A stretch of DNA of 64,000 nucleotides from an uncultured Chromatiaceae bacterium (GCA_946482325.1 CAMLRA010000001.1:34651-98650); one strand, 5' to 3'. Counted from the first letter of the stretch, positions 34,893 through 44,206 are shown. Notes: generated by a model not told the origin, from the letters alone. Translations and numbers: made by a program.

Positions 34893-37035
34893 CAACTGGT
34901 GAGTTTTGTCACTTGCTACAGTAAGCTCATTATTACTAACTAAAATATATCAGGTGCAGCATTCTCCAACCTTTCAGCGAGCTGCTGCTGCAACATCAAA
35001 ACATACTGTACACTGATGTGATGCGAATCGCGATACATCAGTACGCCGTTGTAGTTGGTATAGCAATACTGACTGTCACAAAAAAGATCCATGACATCAA
35101 TATATCGAAAACTATGGATTTTCTCTTTTACTTTTTCTGCAGCATTTAAACTTCCATATACTTTTTCAACCGGAACCAAGCACAATTTCGGATTGCTTTT
35201 ATTCTCAGCAACACATAAGGGCACATCATGACCGAATGCGGGATTATCACGAATCCCAAGTACTGGGATACCAAACTCCGCTATTCTCTGCCATTTTTCC
35301 ACATATGGATCTGGAATAAATTCAATTCGCTCTGGTTCTGGGCCAATACGGCTATAGTTAGAAATTACCAAATCTGGCCGCAATTGTTCCAGCGCCTCCA
35401 CTACTTTGATATTCCATTGATGACACGCAGCTTCTTCGCCAGGTAATGCTCCAAACATACAGCCGCTTTTTGTCATTGTTACAAGTTTTATATTTCGCTG
35501 CAGGGATATTAAATGTAGAGCAGGCAACCATTGCGTTGCATGAGACCCTCCTACCAACGCAACTGTCTTAATTCCTTTTTTATCTCCAAATTCACAAACA
35601 ATAACCTCAATCTTTACACTATCTTGATGACAGCCATTATTGTACGACTTAGGGAGAATATGCCTAGATGCAAGTAGGCTTGATAATTCGACATCATTCA
35701 TATTAACACTGAATTCTGGGGCAGAATCTAAGATATCAATTTTCGAGCCATTATGTATATGAGCAATAAACTGACCTATTTGATGATCTAGCCCCCTAAC
35801 TACAACAATAGCTAGCATCAAAGAAAACACCGGCATTACAAATGACTTGGCCATAGTTGAATAGGTAAATTCGCGGCCCTTTGACTTTTCAATGTACCTT
35901 GCACTTATTTTAGCCAATACGATTGCAGTCAAAATGATAGCTACACCTTCTACCAATGGCACTACAGTATTTCCTGAAGCAGATTTATAAAATGTTAAAA
36001 TCGGCCAGTGCCACAGATAAATACCGAATGAAATATTGCCAATATAAGTTAACAGCTTATTTGATAGCATGCGGTTAACAAAACCAGCCTGCTGGGAAAA
36101 ACCAGAGTAAATAAGTAATGCTGCACTGAGCACCGGCAACAATGCTACAAGCCCCGGGAAATGCACCGTTGAAGGTACAACAATACCCGTAAGAAATAAT
36201 CCTGCAAGACCTAAAATCGCAGCTAATTGTTCAAATCGAACTCGAATGAAAGGCCTTAACAGTGATAAAAGTGCACCGACCAGAAATTCCCAGCCTCTGG
36301 CCGCAGTATGAAAATAAGCACTGGTTGGGTTATGTGCAGTAGCTATCGCAGAATAACTGAGTGACGCCGTCATAAAACAAAACATTATGACAATCAGTAC
36401 CCGCAGTTGCATTTCCTTATTTGTTATAAAATAAGCTGGAATAAAAAAAATTGCCGGCAGCAGCAGATAAAATTGCATCTGTACTGATAGAGCCCAGAAT
36501 TGTTGGAATGGGCTTGGTGGTATATCTGCAGAAAGATAGCTTGTAGCAGTGTTTATGAGTTCAAAATTCTGAACATGTAGAGCACTGTAAAATAACCCAG
36601 TAAAATAGTCTCGCCAAAAAATTGGAGAAGAAAAAACAAAAACAAAAATGGCAGTAATGCATAACACAAAATATGCAGTTGGTGCGATCCGGCAAAAAAT
36701 TTTCCACCAGAAATTCAACGGCCTTATGGTTCTTTCAGTAGATAGTTCCTTCCACAGCATAGAAGTCATCAGAAAACCTGACACTACAAAAAAGACATCT
36801 ACTCCACCGGATACTTTATTAAGCCAAATATGGTATACGCAAATTAAGATAGCGCCGATAGCTCTGATACCCTGAATATCGTTTCTGTAGCTTTGGCTCA
36901 TGTCCCCAATTTCCCTGTATCAATTTTCATGGCAAATCTCCATAGCAAGCCAACAGCCTAACCTAAATGCATACCAATGTCAGTACTACGGGTTTATCCC
37001 TCTGAATTGATACAAAAAATACAATAGTAAATAAT
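34893..37035. other. Inserted AT-rich segment between direct repeats
   Basis: 2,143 unique bases between the two 345-bp repeats. It holds a single complete acyltransferase gene and is visibly richer in A+T than the flanking genes, suggesting acquisition from another source. The repeats join two genes that were evidently once adjacent and convergent (the EF-hand gene and the response regulator). No transposase, integrase or terminal inverted repeat is seen. Recombination between the repeats would remove the segment cleanly. Confidence 0.85.
34940..36901 (-). CDS. OatA-like O-acyltransferase with C-terminal SGNH domain
   Basis: 653 residues. The first 370 form an acyltransferase-3 membrane domain with about ten segments, opening with YRNDIQGIRAIGAILICVYH (catalytic His in the R...H pattern) and GGVDVFFVVSGFL. 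The C-terminal 270 residues form a periplasmic SGNH esterase-like domain: the Ser block is VALVGGSHATQWLPAL and the Asp/His pair is in YRDSHHIS. Such proteins move acetyl groups onto O-antigen, capsule or peptidoglycan sugars. The gene is AT-rich with codon usage unlike its neighbours and sits alone inside the inserted segment, so a change of cell-surface polysaccharide acetylation by horizontal transfer is likely. Confidence 0.92.
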   Translation of the reverse strand: MSQSYRNDIQGIRAIGAILICVYHIWLNKVSGGVDVFFVVSGFLMTSMLWKELSTERTIRPLNFWWKIFCRIAPTAYFVLCITAIFVFVFSSPIFWRDYFTGLFYSALHVQNFELINTATSYLSADIPPSPFQQFWALSVQMQFYLLLPAIFFIPAYFITNKEMQLRVLIVIMFCFMTASLSYSAIATAHNPTSAYFHTAARGWEFLVGALLSLLRPFIRVRFEQLAAILGLAGLFLTGIVVPSTVHFPGLVALLPVLSAALLIYSGFSQQAGFVNRMLSNKLLTYIGNISFGIYLWHWPILTFYKSASGNTVVPLVEGVAIILTAIVLAKISARYIEKSKGREFTYSTMAKSFVMPVFSLMLAIVVVRGLDHQIGQFIAHIHNGSKIDILDSAPEFSVNMNDVELSSLLASRHILPKSYNNGCHQDSVKIEVIVCEFGDKKGIKTVALVGGSHATQWLPALHLISLQRNIKLVTMTKSGCMFGALPGEEAACHQWNIKVVEALEQLRPDLVISNYSRIGPEPERIEFIPDPYVEKWQRIAEFGIPVLGIRDNPAFGHDVPLCVAENKSNPKLCLVPVEKVYGSLNAAEKVKEKIHSFRYIDVMDLFCDSQYCYTNYNGVLMYRDSHHISVQYVLMLQQQLAERLENAAPDIF

Positions 37036-37329
37036 GTGGTGCTGTTTATCTCCGGTCCGTCGGTGCTGATGGCCTGGTTTAAACTGCGGGCACGTAATCT
37101 GGCACCACTGCTCGATGCCAACGGCTGGGCGGTCAATACCAATGCTAAACTCAGCATTGCCTTTGGCACCCGCTTAACTGCGTTGGCCAGTTTGCCCAGT
37201 GGTTCCAGCCGGTCGCTGACCGACCCCTTTGAGCACAAAAGCAGCGCCGGTTTGTGGCTGATTTTAGTGGTGGTCGTAGTGGCAGTTTGGGTGTTCTGGC
37301 GCCAGGGTTTATTGGCGGCCTGGTTGTAA
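37036..37329 (+). pseudogene. Duplicated C-terminal fragment of the EF-hand protein gene
   Basis: Encodes the last 97 or so residues of the protein at 32727-34841, with one change (Val for Met in SGPSxLMAW). It lacks the EF-hand part and the first membrane segments, and there is no ribosome-binding site of its own. It is best read as a by-product of the insertion and not a gene, although a short membrane peptide could in principle be made. Confidence 0.85.
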
Positions 37330-37380
37330 ATAAGGACTCAGCGCGGCGTGAAGATACGCCGCGCTTGTGCTTTAAAGGCT
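37036..37380 (+). repeat. 345-bp direct repeat, right copy
   Basis: Second copy of 34548-34892 with one substitution. It carries the C-terminal fragment of the EF-hand gene and the true 3' end of the response-regulator gene. The abrupt boundary at 37036 (preceded by AT-rich insert sequence) marks the insertion junction. Confidence 0.95.
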
Positions 37381-38054
37381 TCGCCGATGCGGATCTGCTG
37401 CTGGTTACTCAGTTTTAACAGCTGGCTGTCGAGGCTGGTGACATGGTTGGGATTCACCAAAAAAGATTTATGCACCTGGATAAAACCAGCCGCCGCCGTT
37501 TGCTCCATCACCGCTTTTAACGTGCTGCTGGCCAGCGTCATTTGCTGGCCTTGCCAGACTTTGACGTAATTGCCATATCCTTCAAAACAACAAATTGACG
37601 CCAGATCAAAGCGGCGTAATTCGCGGTCGACTTTCAGCACAATGTGTTCATGTCCCACAGCAATTGCCGGTGTGGCCACAGGCGCTGGCAGCCCGGCGCG
37701 CCGCCGCACTTTGTCCAGTGCCGATGCCAGCCGCTCGCCACTGACCGGCTTTAGCAGATAATCGGTCACATCCAGTGCAAAACCATCCAGAGCAAATTCG
37801 GCATAAGCTGTCACCAGCACCACCTGCGGCGGCTTTGCCAGCAACTGCAGCATCTGCAGACCGGTGAGCACCGGCAGCTGAATATCGAGCAAAATCAAAT
37901 CGATGGGTTGCTGCGCCAGCATTGCCATCGCCTCGGCGGCGCTGTAGCAATGACCGGCGACCACCATATCAGCATGTGCCGCCAGATGATGCTGCAGCAC
38001 CTGATGCGCCAGCGGCTCGTCATCGACTATCAACAGTTTAAAAGCAGTGGTCAT
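37338..38054 (-). CDS. LytTR-family response regulator
   Basis: 238 residues from the ATG at 38054, overlapping the kinase stop by four bases (ATGA). The receiver domain (1-120) has D11/D12, the phosphorylation site D57 in LILLDIQLP, the Thr of VLVTAYAEFAL and K in YLLKPVSG. The C-terminal LytTR DNA-binding domain (about 140-238) includes VLKVDRELRRFDLASICCFE and FIQVHKSFLVNPNHV. It pairs with the upstream sensor kinase and probably controls the divergent ABC transporter. Its 3' end lies in the duplicated segment, but the coding sequence is intact. Confidence 0.93.
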   Translation of the reverse strand: MTTAFKLLIVDDEPLAHQVLQHHLAAHADMVVAGHCYSAAEAMAMLAQQPIDLILLDIQLPVLTGLQMLQLLAKPPQVVLVTAYAEFALDGFALDVTDYLLKPVSGERLASALDKVRRRAGLPAPVATPAIAVGHEHIVLKVDRELRRFDLASICCFEGYGNYVKVWQGQQMTLASSTLKAVMEQTAAAGFIQVHKSFLVNPNHVTSLDSQLLKLSNQQQIRIGEAFKAQARRIFTPR

Positions 38055-39604
38055 GGCGACTCCGGCCACAGTGGCAGTTGGAGTTCGGCGTGCCAGCAAC
38101 CAGTCCCGTCCGGGCCACTTTTTAGCGCAAAATCAGTGCCGTACAGCAGCTGCAGGCGGCGACGCAGATTGTCTAAGCCCATGCCTGTATCTGCAGTGTT
38201 TGCGGTCTGCTGCGGTAATGTATTGCGGCAGATAAACACCAGCCTCTTTTGGCTGACTGTAGCTGACAACCAAATTTGACTGGAAGCGCTGCTAGTCTCC
38301 ACGCCATGTTTATAGGCGTTTTCGACCTGCATGATCAATAACAGTGGTGGCAGTTGCCAGCTACCCGTCTCTGTCGGGAACTCCACAGTCACTGTGGTTT
38401 TATTGCTGACGCGCAGTTGCTGCAGGTCGAGGTAATGCTGCAGATAATCTAGTTCACCGGCTAGGGCCACACGCTCCTGCTGGCCCTGATACACCACATA
38501 CCGCAGCAAATCCGCCAGCTTTAACACCAGCTGAGGCGCGGCGTCTGACTTGAGCAAGCACAAGGCATACAGATTATTTAAGGTGTTAAACAGAAAATGC
38601 GGATTGATTTGTTGTTGCAGCAATTGCAGTTCGGTGCGGACCTGTTGATGACGCAGCTGCGCCAGCGCGCTGTCCTGCTGCTGGCGCTCAAAGGCCAGAA
38701 TGATCGGCGTGGAAAGCAGCCACTGCAGCAACATAAAATTAAAATTGTACCAGTCAAACGGGTTCTGACTGCCGCCCGGCACGGCTGGCACGGCAACGCC
38801 CTGATTCATCGGTAACTGCAATAACAACCAGCTCAGCGGCGCATAGCTCAGTAATATCAATACTAAACTCAGCAGCACAAATGTCAGCAGGCCCTGCTGC
38901 GCCAGCACGCGGCGAATTAAATAATACCGCGTCAGCCAATAACAGCCGAACATCGCCGCTGCCAGCACGGCAAATTGCCACAAATACCGCAGCCACAGTA
39001 CCGGCTCTGCTGCGATGCGCGACCAGTTAACATGCACCGGGATTGGCTGCTCAGCAAAGCCAGGCGGGTGCGAGGTTAATAAACAGGCCCAGGCCAGCGT
39101 CCAAAGCGCAAGTAACGCCAGCAGCACCGCATCCAGTGACCAGAGCCGCGACCAGCCGGTCAAAGGCCCACTGCGTTGCCGGCGTTGCCAGGCCAGCTGG
39201 CACCAATATAACAACGACAAACTGCTCACCAGCAGCCAGTCGGTGCTGCTGAACTGATACGCTGTCGCGTCACTTTGGCGCCAATACCACCAGCCTGCCG
39301 GGTACAACACAAAAGCGCCCAACCACAGCAGAGCAAGCAGTACGCTGCGTTGTGCCGCGGGTGTAGATTGCAGACGCAGGCTTAACCAACCCTGCGCCAA
39401 CAACAACGGCAAATACAACAGCGCTGAGTGCCAGAGGGATGACCAGAGCGGTGTGATTGGGCTGGTGGCCACTGCATCGGTCGGCCACATCTGCGGCGAC
39501 AGCAGTGCCCACAGCCAAGACAGCAGCACTGGGAACAAAGCCGGCAGGTGGTCGGTTTTTATCAGATCAGCAAATTTCATCAGTGCAGACAGTCCAAGGG
39601 GCAT
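38051..39604 (-). CDS. LytS/YpdA-type sensor histidine kinase
   Basis: 517 residues from 39604, where TAAGG is close by; an internal ATG at 39580 is an alternative. About eight membrane segments cover residues 20-300. The His_kinase domain of the LytS type follows, with the phosphoacceptor in QQINPHFLFNTLNNLY. The ATPase domain has the N box LLLIMQVENAYKHGVE and the glycine motif GMGLDNLRRRLQ. There is no separate sensor domain, so the signal probably acts within the membrane. It is coupled to the LytTR regulator and divergent from the ABC transporter and M1 fusion genes; such gene neighbourhoods often respond to peptides or envelope stress. Confidence 0.92.
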   Translation of the reverse strand: MPLGLSALMKFADLIKTDHLPALFPVLLSWLWALLSPQMWPTDAVATSPITPLWSSLWHSALLYLPLLLAQGWLSLRLQSTPAAQRSVLLALLWLGAFVLYPAGWWYWRQSDATAYQFSSTDWLLVSSLSLLYWCQLAWQRRQRSGPLTGWSRLWSLDAVLLALLALWTLAWACLLTSHPPGFAEQPIPVHVNWSRIAAEPVLWLRYLWQFAVLAAAMFGCYWLTRYYLIRRVLAQQGLLTFVLLSLVLILLSYAPLSWLLLQLPMNQGVAVPAVPGGSQNPFDWYNFNFMLLQWLLSTPIILAFERQQQDSALAQLRHQQVRTELQLLQQQINPHFLFNTLNNLYALCLLKSDAAPQLVLKLADLLRYVVYQGQQERVALAGELDYLQHYLDLQQLRVSNKTTVTVEFPTETGSWQLPPLLLIMQVENAYKHGVETSSASSQIWLSATVSQKRLVFICRNTLPQQTANTADTGMGLDNLRRRLQLLYGTDFALKSGPDGTGCWHAELQLPLWPESP

Positions 39605-39796
39605 GACCTTATGCTGCCTGCCATCAGCGCGCTTGTCATCTGTCGGCTGACAAAAACCGTTTTTGGCCTGACGAACCCTGTGTATGCAGTTTTCACAGCT
39701 TGGTCATCGCCACTGGCGGTTTGGTCATTGCCGGCTTGAGCCACTGGCACTGTGGTTTTAGCCTCAGGTCTATTGACCACAGCAAGAAGCATCACG

Positions 39797-40666
39797 ATGT
39801 TACAGATCCAACAACTTTCTAAAACCTACGCCGACGGCACTCAGGCGCTTCGTCAGTTGAGCCTTTCGGCCGGTAACGGCCTGTTTGGCCTATTGGGGCC
39901 GAACGGCGCCGGTAAATCCAGTTTGTTACGCACTATTGCCACGCTGCAAAACGCCGACAGCGGCACGTTGTTTTTTGACGGCATCGATGTGTTGCAGGAA
40001 CCAGAGCGTCTGCGTGCGCAGCTTGGTTATTTACCGCAAGAATTTGGTGTTTATCCGCATTTGTCGTGCCGCGCTTTGCTCGAGCATATCGCTGTGCTCA
40101 AGGGCCTGCATCAGGCCAGAGCCCGACGCGAACAAATAGATCAGTTGCTGGCACTGACCAATCTGAGCACCGTGGCCGGTAAAACCGTCGCGCACTTTTC
40201 CGGCGGCATGCGCCAGCGTTTTGGTATCGCGCAGGCGCTGCTCGGTGACCCGAAACTGTTGATCCTCGATGAGCCGAGCGCCGGGCTGGACCCGCAGGAG
40301 CGGGCGCAGCTGCATAACGTGCTCTGTGAAATCAGCCGCGACCGGCTGGTGCTGCTGTCGAGCCATATTGTTGATGACATCGAGCAGCTGTGCCCAAACG
40401 TCGCCATCCTGTTGCAGGGTGAGATTGTGCTGCAAGGCGACACCCAGGATTTAATCAACCCACTGCACGGCCAGATTTGGCAGGCCTATGGCGCCTCGGT
40501 CGCGCTGCCACCGCAGGCGCAGCTGCTGCAACGCAGTTATCAGCGTGGTATTCCACTACAACGGGTGTTTGCGCCGCACTGCCCAGGCCCGGATTTTTTG
40601 CCGGTCGCCGCTACTTTGCAGGACCGGTATTTTCTGGCGCTGGCCAAGCAGGAGGCGACGCAATGA
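39797..40666 (+). CDS. ABC transporter ATP-binding protein
   Basis: 289 residues from the ATG at 39797, chosen because ABC proteins begin with this LQIQQLSKTYADG strand. Walker A GPNGAGKSS, the Q-loop in YLPQEFGVYP, the signature FSGGMRQRFG, Walker B LLILDEPSAGLD and the switch His in LLSSHIVDD are all present. It powers the ABC-2 type permease encoded next, whose start overlaps the stop by four bases. Substrate unknown. Confidence 0.94.
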   Translation: MLQIQQLSKTYADGTQALRQLSLSAGNGLFGLLGPNGAGKSSLLRTIATLQNADSGTLFFDGIDVLQEPERLRAQLGYLPQEFGVYPHLSCRALLEHIAVLKGLHQARARREQIDQLLALTNLSTVAGKTVAHFSGGMRQRFGIAQALLGDPKLLILDEPSAGLDPQERAQLHNVLCEISRDRLVLLSSHIVDDIEQLCPNVAILLQGEIVLQGDTQDLINPLHGQIWQAYGASVALPPQAQLLQRSYQRGIPLQRVFAPHCPGPDFLPVAATLQDRYFLALAKQEATQ

Positions 40667-43600
40667 CACTCTGGCCTCTGCTTTACAACGAATGGCGGTT
40701 TTACCGGGTGCAGCCACTGTTCTGGTTGAGTTTATTCGTCGCGCTGGCCTTTGCCGCACTGGTCAATCTGAATCCGGGCAGCGTCGATGCGCAGCCAGTT
40801 AAAGCGCTGCTGCTGCGCCATAGCATGCTGCTGATGACGATTCAGCCGCTGCTGATTGGCGTGTTGGCGCCGCTGCTGTTGCTCCGCGACAGCCAGCATG
40901 GCATCAGCGCCCTGATTGACGTGACGGCGCAAAGCCGTCGTCAGCGGCTGGTGGTGCGTGCGCTCGGCCTGTGGCTTTGTGCCGCGCTGCTGCAGCTGTG
41001 TTTTGTGTTGTTGGTGGCGCTGGTGTTTTCGACGACCTATACCGACACCACGGGCATCTGGCGCTGGTCCTGGCAGTTATGGCTGGTGCAGCAATTGCCG
41101 GCGCTGGCGCTGCTGACCGCGCTGGCATGGTGGTGCAGCTGCCGGAGCGCTTCGCCTGTGGTGCTGTATCTGCAAGGCGCGACGGTCTGGCTGGGTTATA
41201 TGCTGCTGGCAGCAGCGACTGGTTCGCCGCTGATGGCCAACAGTCAGTCTCTATCGCCGCTGCTCAGTCAGCTGATGTTGTATCTGGACCCTTATGCGCT
41301 CACACCGGTGCTCGCGCAGTTGCGCCAAAGCGGCGAGATGCCGGCCGACCTGAGCCAGCTGGGAACAACCTTCTGGCTGAACCGGCTGCTCATCATCACG
41401 CTGGCGACGTTATTGTGCTGGCGTGCTTTGCAACGTCGTCCAGCCGCGGCGGACCAGCGCAAACCACCGACAAGCGCCGACATCCCGCTGGCCACTGCAA
41501 CACAGCAGTATCAGCCTTGCCCGCCGGATACCCGGCGCCCGGCTGCGGTGTTGGCTACTTTGCTGCGCCTGCAGTGGCAGCAACTTTGTTTTCAATACAG
41601 CACTTTATTAGCCGTGTTGGCGCTTTGTTTGCTGGTGTTCAGCGAGGTTTATACCGGCCTGGGTTATGCCGAAGCTTTGAGTCAGCTGGAGCCAAATAGC
41701 CGCGATGCGCTGAACCGGGTCAGTCATGATGTGATCCCAAGGTTTGGCCTGTTACTCGTCGCTTTCTGGGCACATCAGCTCAGCTGGCTGCACCGCCAGG
41801 CGCGTATCGACAGCCTGATTGCCGCTACGCCGCAGCCTTCCGCGCTGCTGTTGCTGAGTCAGTTGATCGCCTTATCCGGCCAGGTGTTGCTGTTGGTACT
41901 GCTGAGTCTGGCCGCAGTTGCGCTGGCGCAAATGCTGTTACAAGTGCCGCTGGATCTTGCCGAATATGGCCGGCAGGGCTTGTTGTTATGGTTGCCACTC
42001 TGCTGCTGGTCGCTGTTATTACTGGCCTGCCATGCGTTGTTACGCCAACCGCTGTGGGCCAATCTGGCGGTGGCAGCCTTATTAGCCTTGGGTTTATCGC
42101 CGTTGCCGGATTTGCTGCAACTGCAACATCCGTTGTGGCGCATCGGTCAAAGCCAGTTGCAATTGCCGGACAGCCTGTGGGGTTATCAGGGCGCTTTAGG
42201 TAACACGGCGCAAAGCTTTGCCGGCGATTTTTATCTTGGTGGTTTTTGGCCTTATTTGTGGTTCTGGGCTTTGATCGCAATCAGTTTGGGCGCGCTGGCG
42301 TTACAGTTTTATCATCGCGGTACTGGTTTTAGCCGGCCAAATGTTGCTACGAGCTTCACACCGCTAACTGCCGCTGCCGCGATCTGCGTTGTATTAGCGC
42401 TGCTGCAGGGCCTGCATATTCACCAACAGCTCAACGCGGCCGGCGCCCTGCAAAGCCGTGATGAGCGGCTGGCAAAACAGGCTGCCTATGAACAGCAGTA
42501 TCAGCACTGGCGGACAGTACCGCAGCCAGTGATGCAGCAAGTAACGCTGCAAGTCAGCCTGGACCCGCACGCGCAGCGAGCCAACATCAGCGCGACGCTG
42601 ACGCTGCATAATCCGCATCACCAGCCAATTTCACAGCTGTTGCTGGGCTTCCCCGGCTTGCAAACGCCCACTGAGCTACAACAGCTACAAAGCGGGCAGG
42701 CGGTGGCGGATATCAACCATCAGCTCGGCCAACAGGTATTCAGCATCCAACTGGCGCCGGGCGCCAGCACAACTCTGCAGCTGAAGTATCTGCTACAACA
42801 ACACGGCATCACGCCAGCGCCCAGTCATCAAATAATCCGGCCTGAATTCAGCTACTTGCGGCTATTACAGCTATTGCCGCAAATTGGTTTTGTGCCGGAA
42901 CTGCGTCTGCGTGATGCTGCCGAACGTGCGCGCTTTGGCCTGGCGCCGCTGCCGGCGTCTGAGACGCAACCCTCAGTGCTGGCCGCCAGCCTTACGCCAG
43001 CGTCGGCGCGTTATGACTGGGCTCTGCTTGATACCACTATCGCTGTGCCGCCAGGCTATCAGGGTATTGCCGCCGGCGTGTTGTTAAACAGCTGGCAGGC
43101 CGATGGCCAACAGTTTTTCCACTACCGCACCGAGGCGCCAGTGCGCAATTTGCCGGCGTTCATTGCCGTGCCCTGGCAAAAACAAAGCAGCGAAGCAGCG
43201 GGCGTGCCGCTGGACATTTACAGCCCCGAATTTAACGCCGCCACCGATTTAACCATGCAGGCGATGCACAATACGGTGCAATGGCTTAGCGAAAATATCG
43301 GCGCTTATCCGGGCGACGCGCTGCGGTTGGTGATGATGCCGGACATAGGCCCAACCGGTTATGCACTGCCGCAGCTGGTGCTGATTAATCACCGCGTTGG
43401 CCTGCGCGCAAAACCCACCGCAGAGGCGCCTTTTAGTCAGGTTTACCGGCGCGCCGCGCATGAAGTGGCGCATCAGTGGTTTGGTCATGGCATTGGCAAT
43501 GGTGTGCCCGGTGACAGTGCATTTCTGGTCGAGTCTGTGACCAAATATGCCGAGCTGGTATTGCTCGAGCAGCAGTTTGGCGTGGCCGCAATGCAGGGCT

Positions 43601-43944
43601 TGGTTGATTTTGAGCAACAACGTTTTGCCCGCGCTCAGGCCGGCAGTCTGGCCGCCGCCAGCAGCCTGATTGATGCGGAGGAGTCTTATGACCAATATTC
43701 CCGCGCCACGCTGGTGTTTGCCCGGCTCAGAGCTGAACTCGGTGATACGGTCATCCTCAAAGCGCTGCGTCAGCTGTGGCAACAACACCGTTATCCGTTG
43801 CCGCCGGCCAGTGCGATGGATTTTGTCCGGGCGCTGCAGGCGCACAGTCCGGCCAGCAAGTTGCCGCTGATCAATCAGCTGCTGCTCGGCACTGACGTCA
43901 GGCCGCTGCTGAGTGATGACTCCACACAACACCCGACAAACTGA
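40663..43944 (+). CDS. ABC-2 permease fused to an M1-family metallopeptidase domain
   Basis: 1,093 residues from the ATG at 40663, overlapping the ATPase gene (ATGA); an upstream in-frame extension runs over the ATPase gene and is rejected. About twelve hydrophobic segments occupy roughly residues 10-590 in two blocks, as in two fused ABC-2 permease halves. The C-terminal third has an M1 aminopeptidase fold with zinc site H933-E-V-A-H937 and E957. The spacing from the second His to that Glu is one residue longer than in classical PepN-like enzymes. The GxMEN substrate motif is replaced by DIGPTGYALP. The peptidase part probably faces the periplasm. Fusions of this kind occur in Proteobacteria and Bacteroidetes, but their role is unclear; the ABC plus LytTR context suggests peptide handling. 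Confidence 0.88.
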   Translation: MTLWPLLYNEWRFYRVQPLFWLSLFVALAFAALVNLNPGSVDAQPVKALLLRHSMLLMTIQPLLIGVLAPLLLLRDSQHGISALIDVTAQSRRQRLVVRALGLWLCAALLQLCFVLLVALVFSTTYTDTTGIWRWSWQLWLVQQLPALALLTALAWWCSCRSASPVVLYLQGATVWLGYMLLAAATGSPLMANSQSLSPLLSQLMLYLDPYALTPVLAQLRQSGEMPADLSQLGTTFWLNRLLIITLATLLCWRALQRRPAAADQRKPPTSADIPLATATQQYQPCPPDTRRPAAVLATLLRLQWQQLCFQYSTLLAVLALCLLVFSEVYTGLGYAEALSQLEPNSRDALNRVSHDVIPRFGLLLVAFWAHQLSWLHRQARIDSLIAATPQPSALLLLSQLIALSGQVLLLVLLSLAAVALAQMLLQVPLDLAEYGRQGLLLWLPLCCWSLLLLACHALLRQPLWANLAVAALLALGLSPLPDLLQLQHPLWRIGQSQLQLPDSLWGYQGALGNTAQSFAGDFYLGGFWPYLWFWALIAISLGALALQFYHRGTGFSRPNVATSFTPLTAAAAICVVLALLQGLHIHQQLNAAGALQSRDERLAKQAAYEQQYQHWRTVPQPVMQQVTLQVSLDPHAQRANISATLTLHNPHHQPISQLLLGFPGLQTPTELQQLQSGQAVADINHQLGQQVFSIQLAPGASTTLQLKYLLQQHGITPAPSHQIIRPEFSYLRLLQLLPQIGFVPELRLRDAAERARFGLAPLPASETQPSVLAASLTPASARYDWALLDTTIAVPPGYQGIAAGVLLNSWQADGQQFFHYRTEAPVRNLPAFIAVPWQKQSSEAAGVPLDIYSPEFNAATDLTMQAMHNTVQWLSENIGAYPGDALRLVMMPDIGPTGYALPQLVLINHRVGLRAKPTAEAPFSQVYRRAAHEVAHQWFGHGIGNGVPGDSAFLVESVTKYAELVLLEQQFGVAAMQGLVDFEQQRFARAQAGSLAAASSLIDAEESYDQYSRATLVFARLRAELGDTVILKALRQLWQQHRYPLPPASAMDFVRALQAHSPASKLPLINQLLLGTDVRPLLSDDSTQHPTN

Positions 43945-43996
43945 TATACTGCGCTGGTTTTTTAACCAGCGCGTCAACATCAAAAGGAGTCTGACG

Positions 43997-44206
43997 ATGA
44001 AAAAGCCACTGCCGCATGATCACCAGCGCGGCGACATTCAGGACAATATGCTCAAAGCCGTGGTGACCAGCCCGCTGTTCAGAACCCGGGTGGTCAAAGC
44101 GAAAAAAGGCAAAGGTTCGTATAGCCGAAAAGATAAATACGATAAAAAGGGGCGACAATCGCAAGATTCCGCCCCTTTTTGTTGGCTGTTTTTTGCCAGT
44201 ATTTAA
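43997..44206 (+). CDS. arfA: Alternative ribosome-rescue factor A
   Basis: 69 residues from the ATG at 43997, seven bases after AAAGGAG. The core GDIQDNMLKAVVTSPLFRTR followed by VVKAKKGKGSYSRKDKYDKK is the ArfA signature (E. coli has LFRQRVEKNKKGKGSYMRK). ArfA recruits RF2 to free ribosomes stalled without a stop codon when tmRNA fails. A strong terminator (44144-44180) lies inside the reading frame, so most transcripts should end before the stop codon and be tagged and destroyed by tmRNA, the known way arfA senses tmRNA shortage. The hydrophobic tail PFCWLFFASI beyond the hairpin fits the unstable full-length form. Confidence 0.93.
   Translation: MKKPLPHDHQRGDIQDNMLKAVVTSPLFRTRVVKAKKGKGSYSRKDKYDKKGRQSQDSAPFCWLFFASI
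44144..44180 (+). terminator. Intrinsic terminator inside arfA
   Basis: AAAAAGGGGCG and CGCCCCTTTTT form an 11-bp stem around a 15-base loop and end in five T residues, starting about 50 codons into arfA and ending 26 bases before its stop codon. It would generate non-stop arfA mRNA. Confidence 0.9.

Noticed and set aside
34893..37035. The acyltransferase segment as a classical insertion sequence
   Set aside because: It has no transposase and no terminal inverted repeats, and the flanking repeat of 345 bp is far longer than any target duplication.
40477..40662. N-terminal extension of the permease-peptidase fusion by 62 residues
   Set aside because: It runs over the end of the ATPase gene in another frame with unlikely composition; the ATG at 40663 gives the usual 4-base overlap and begins a normal permease N-terminus.
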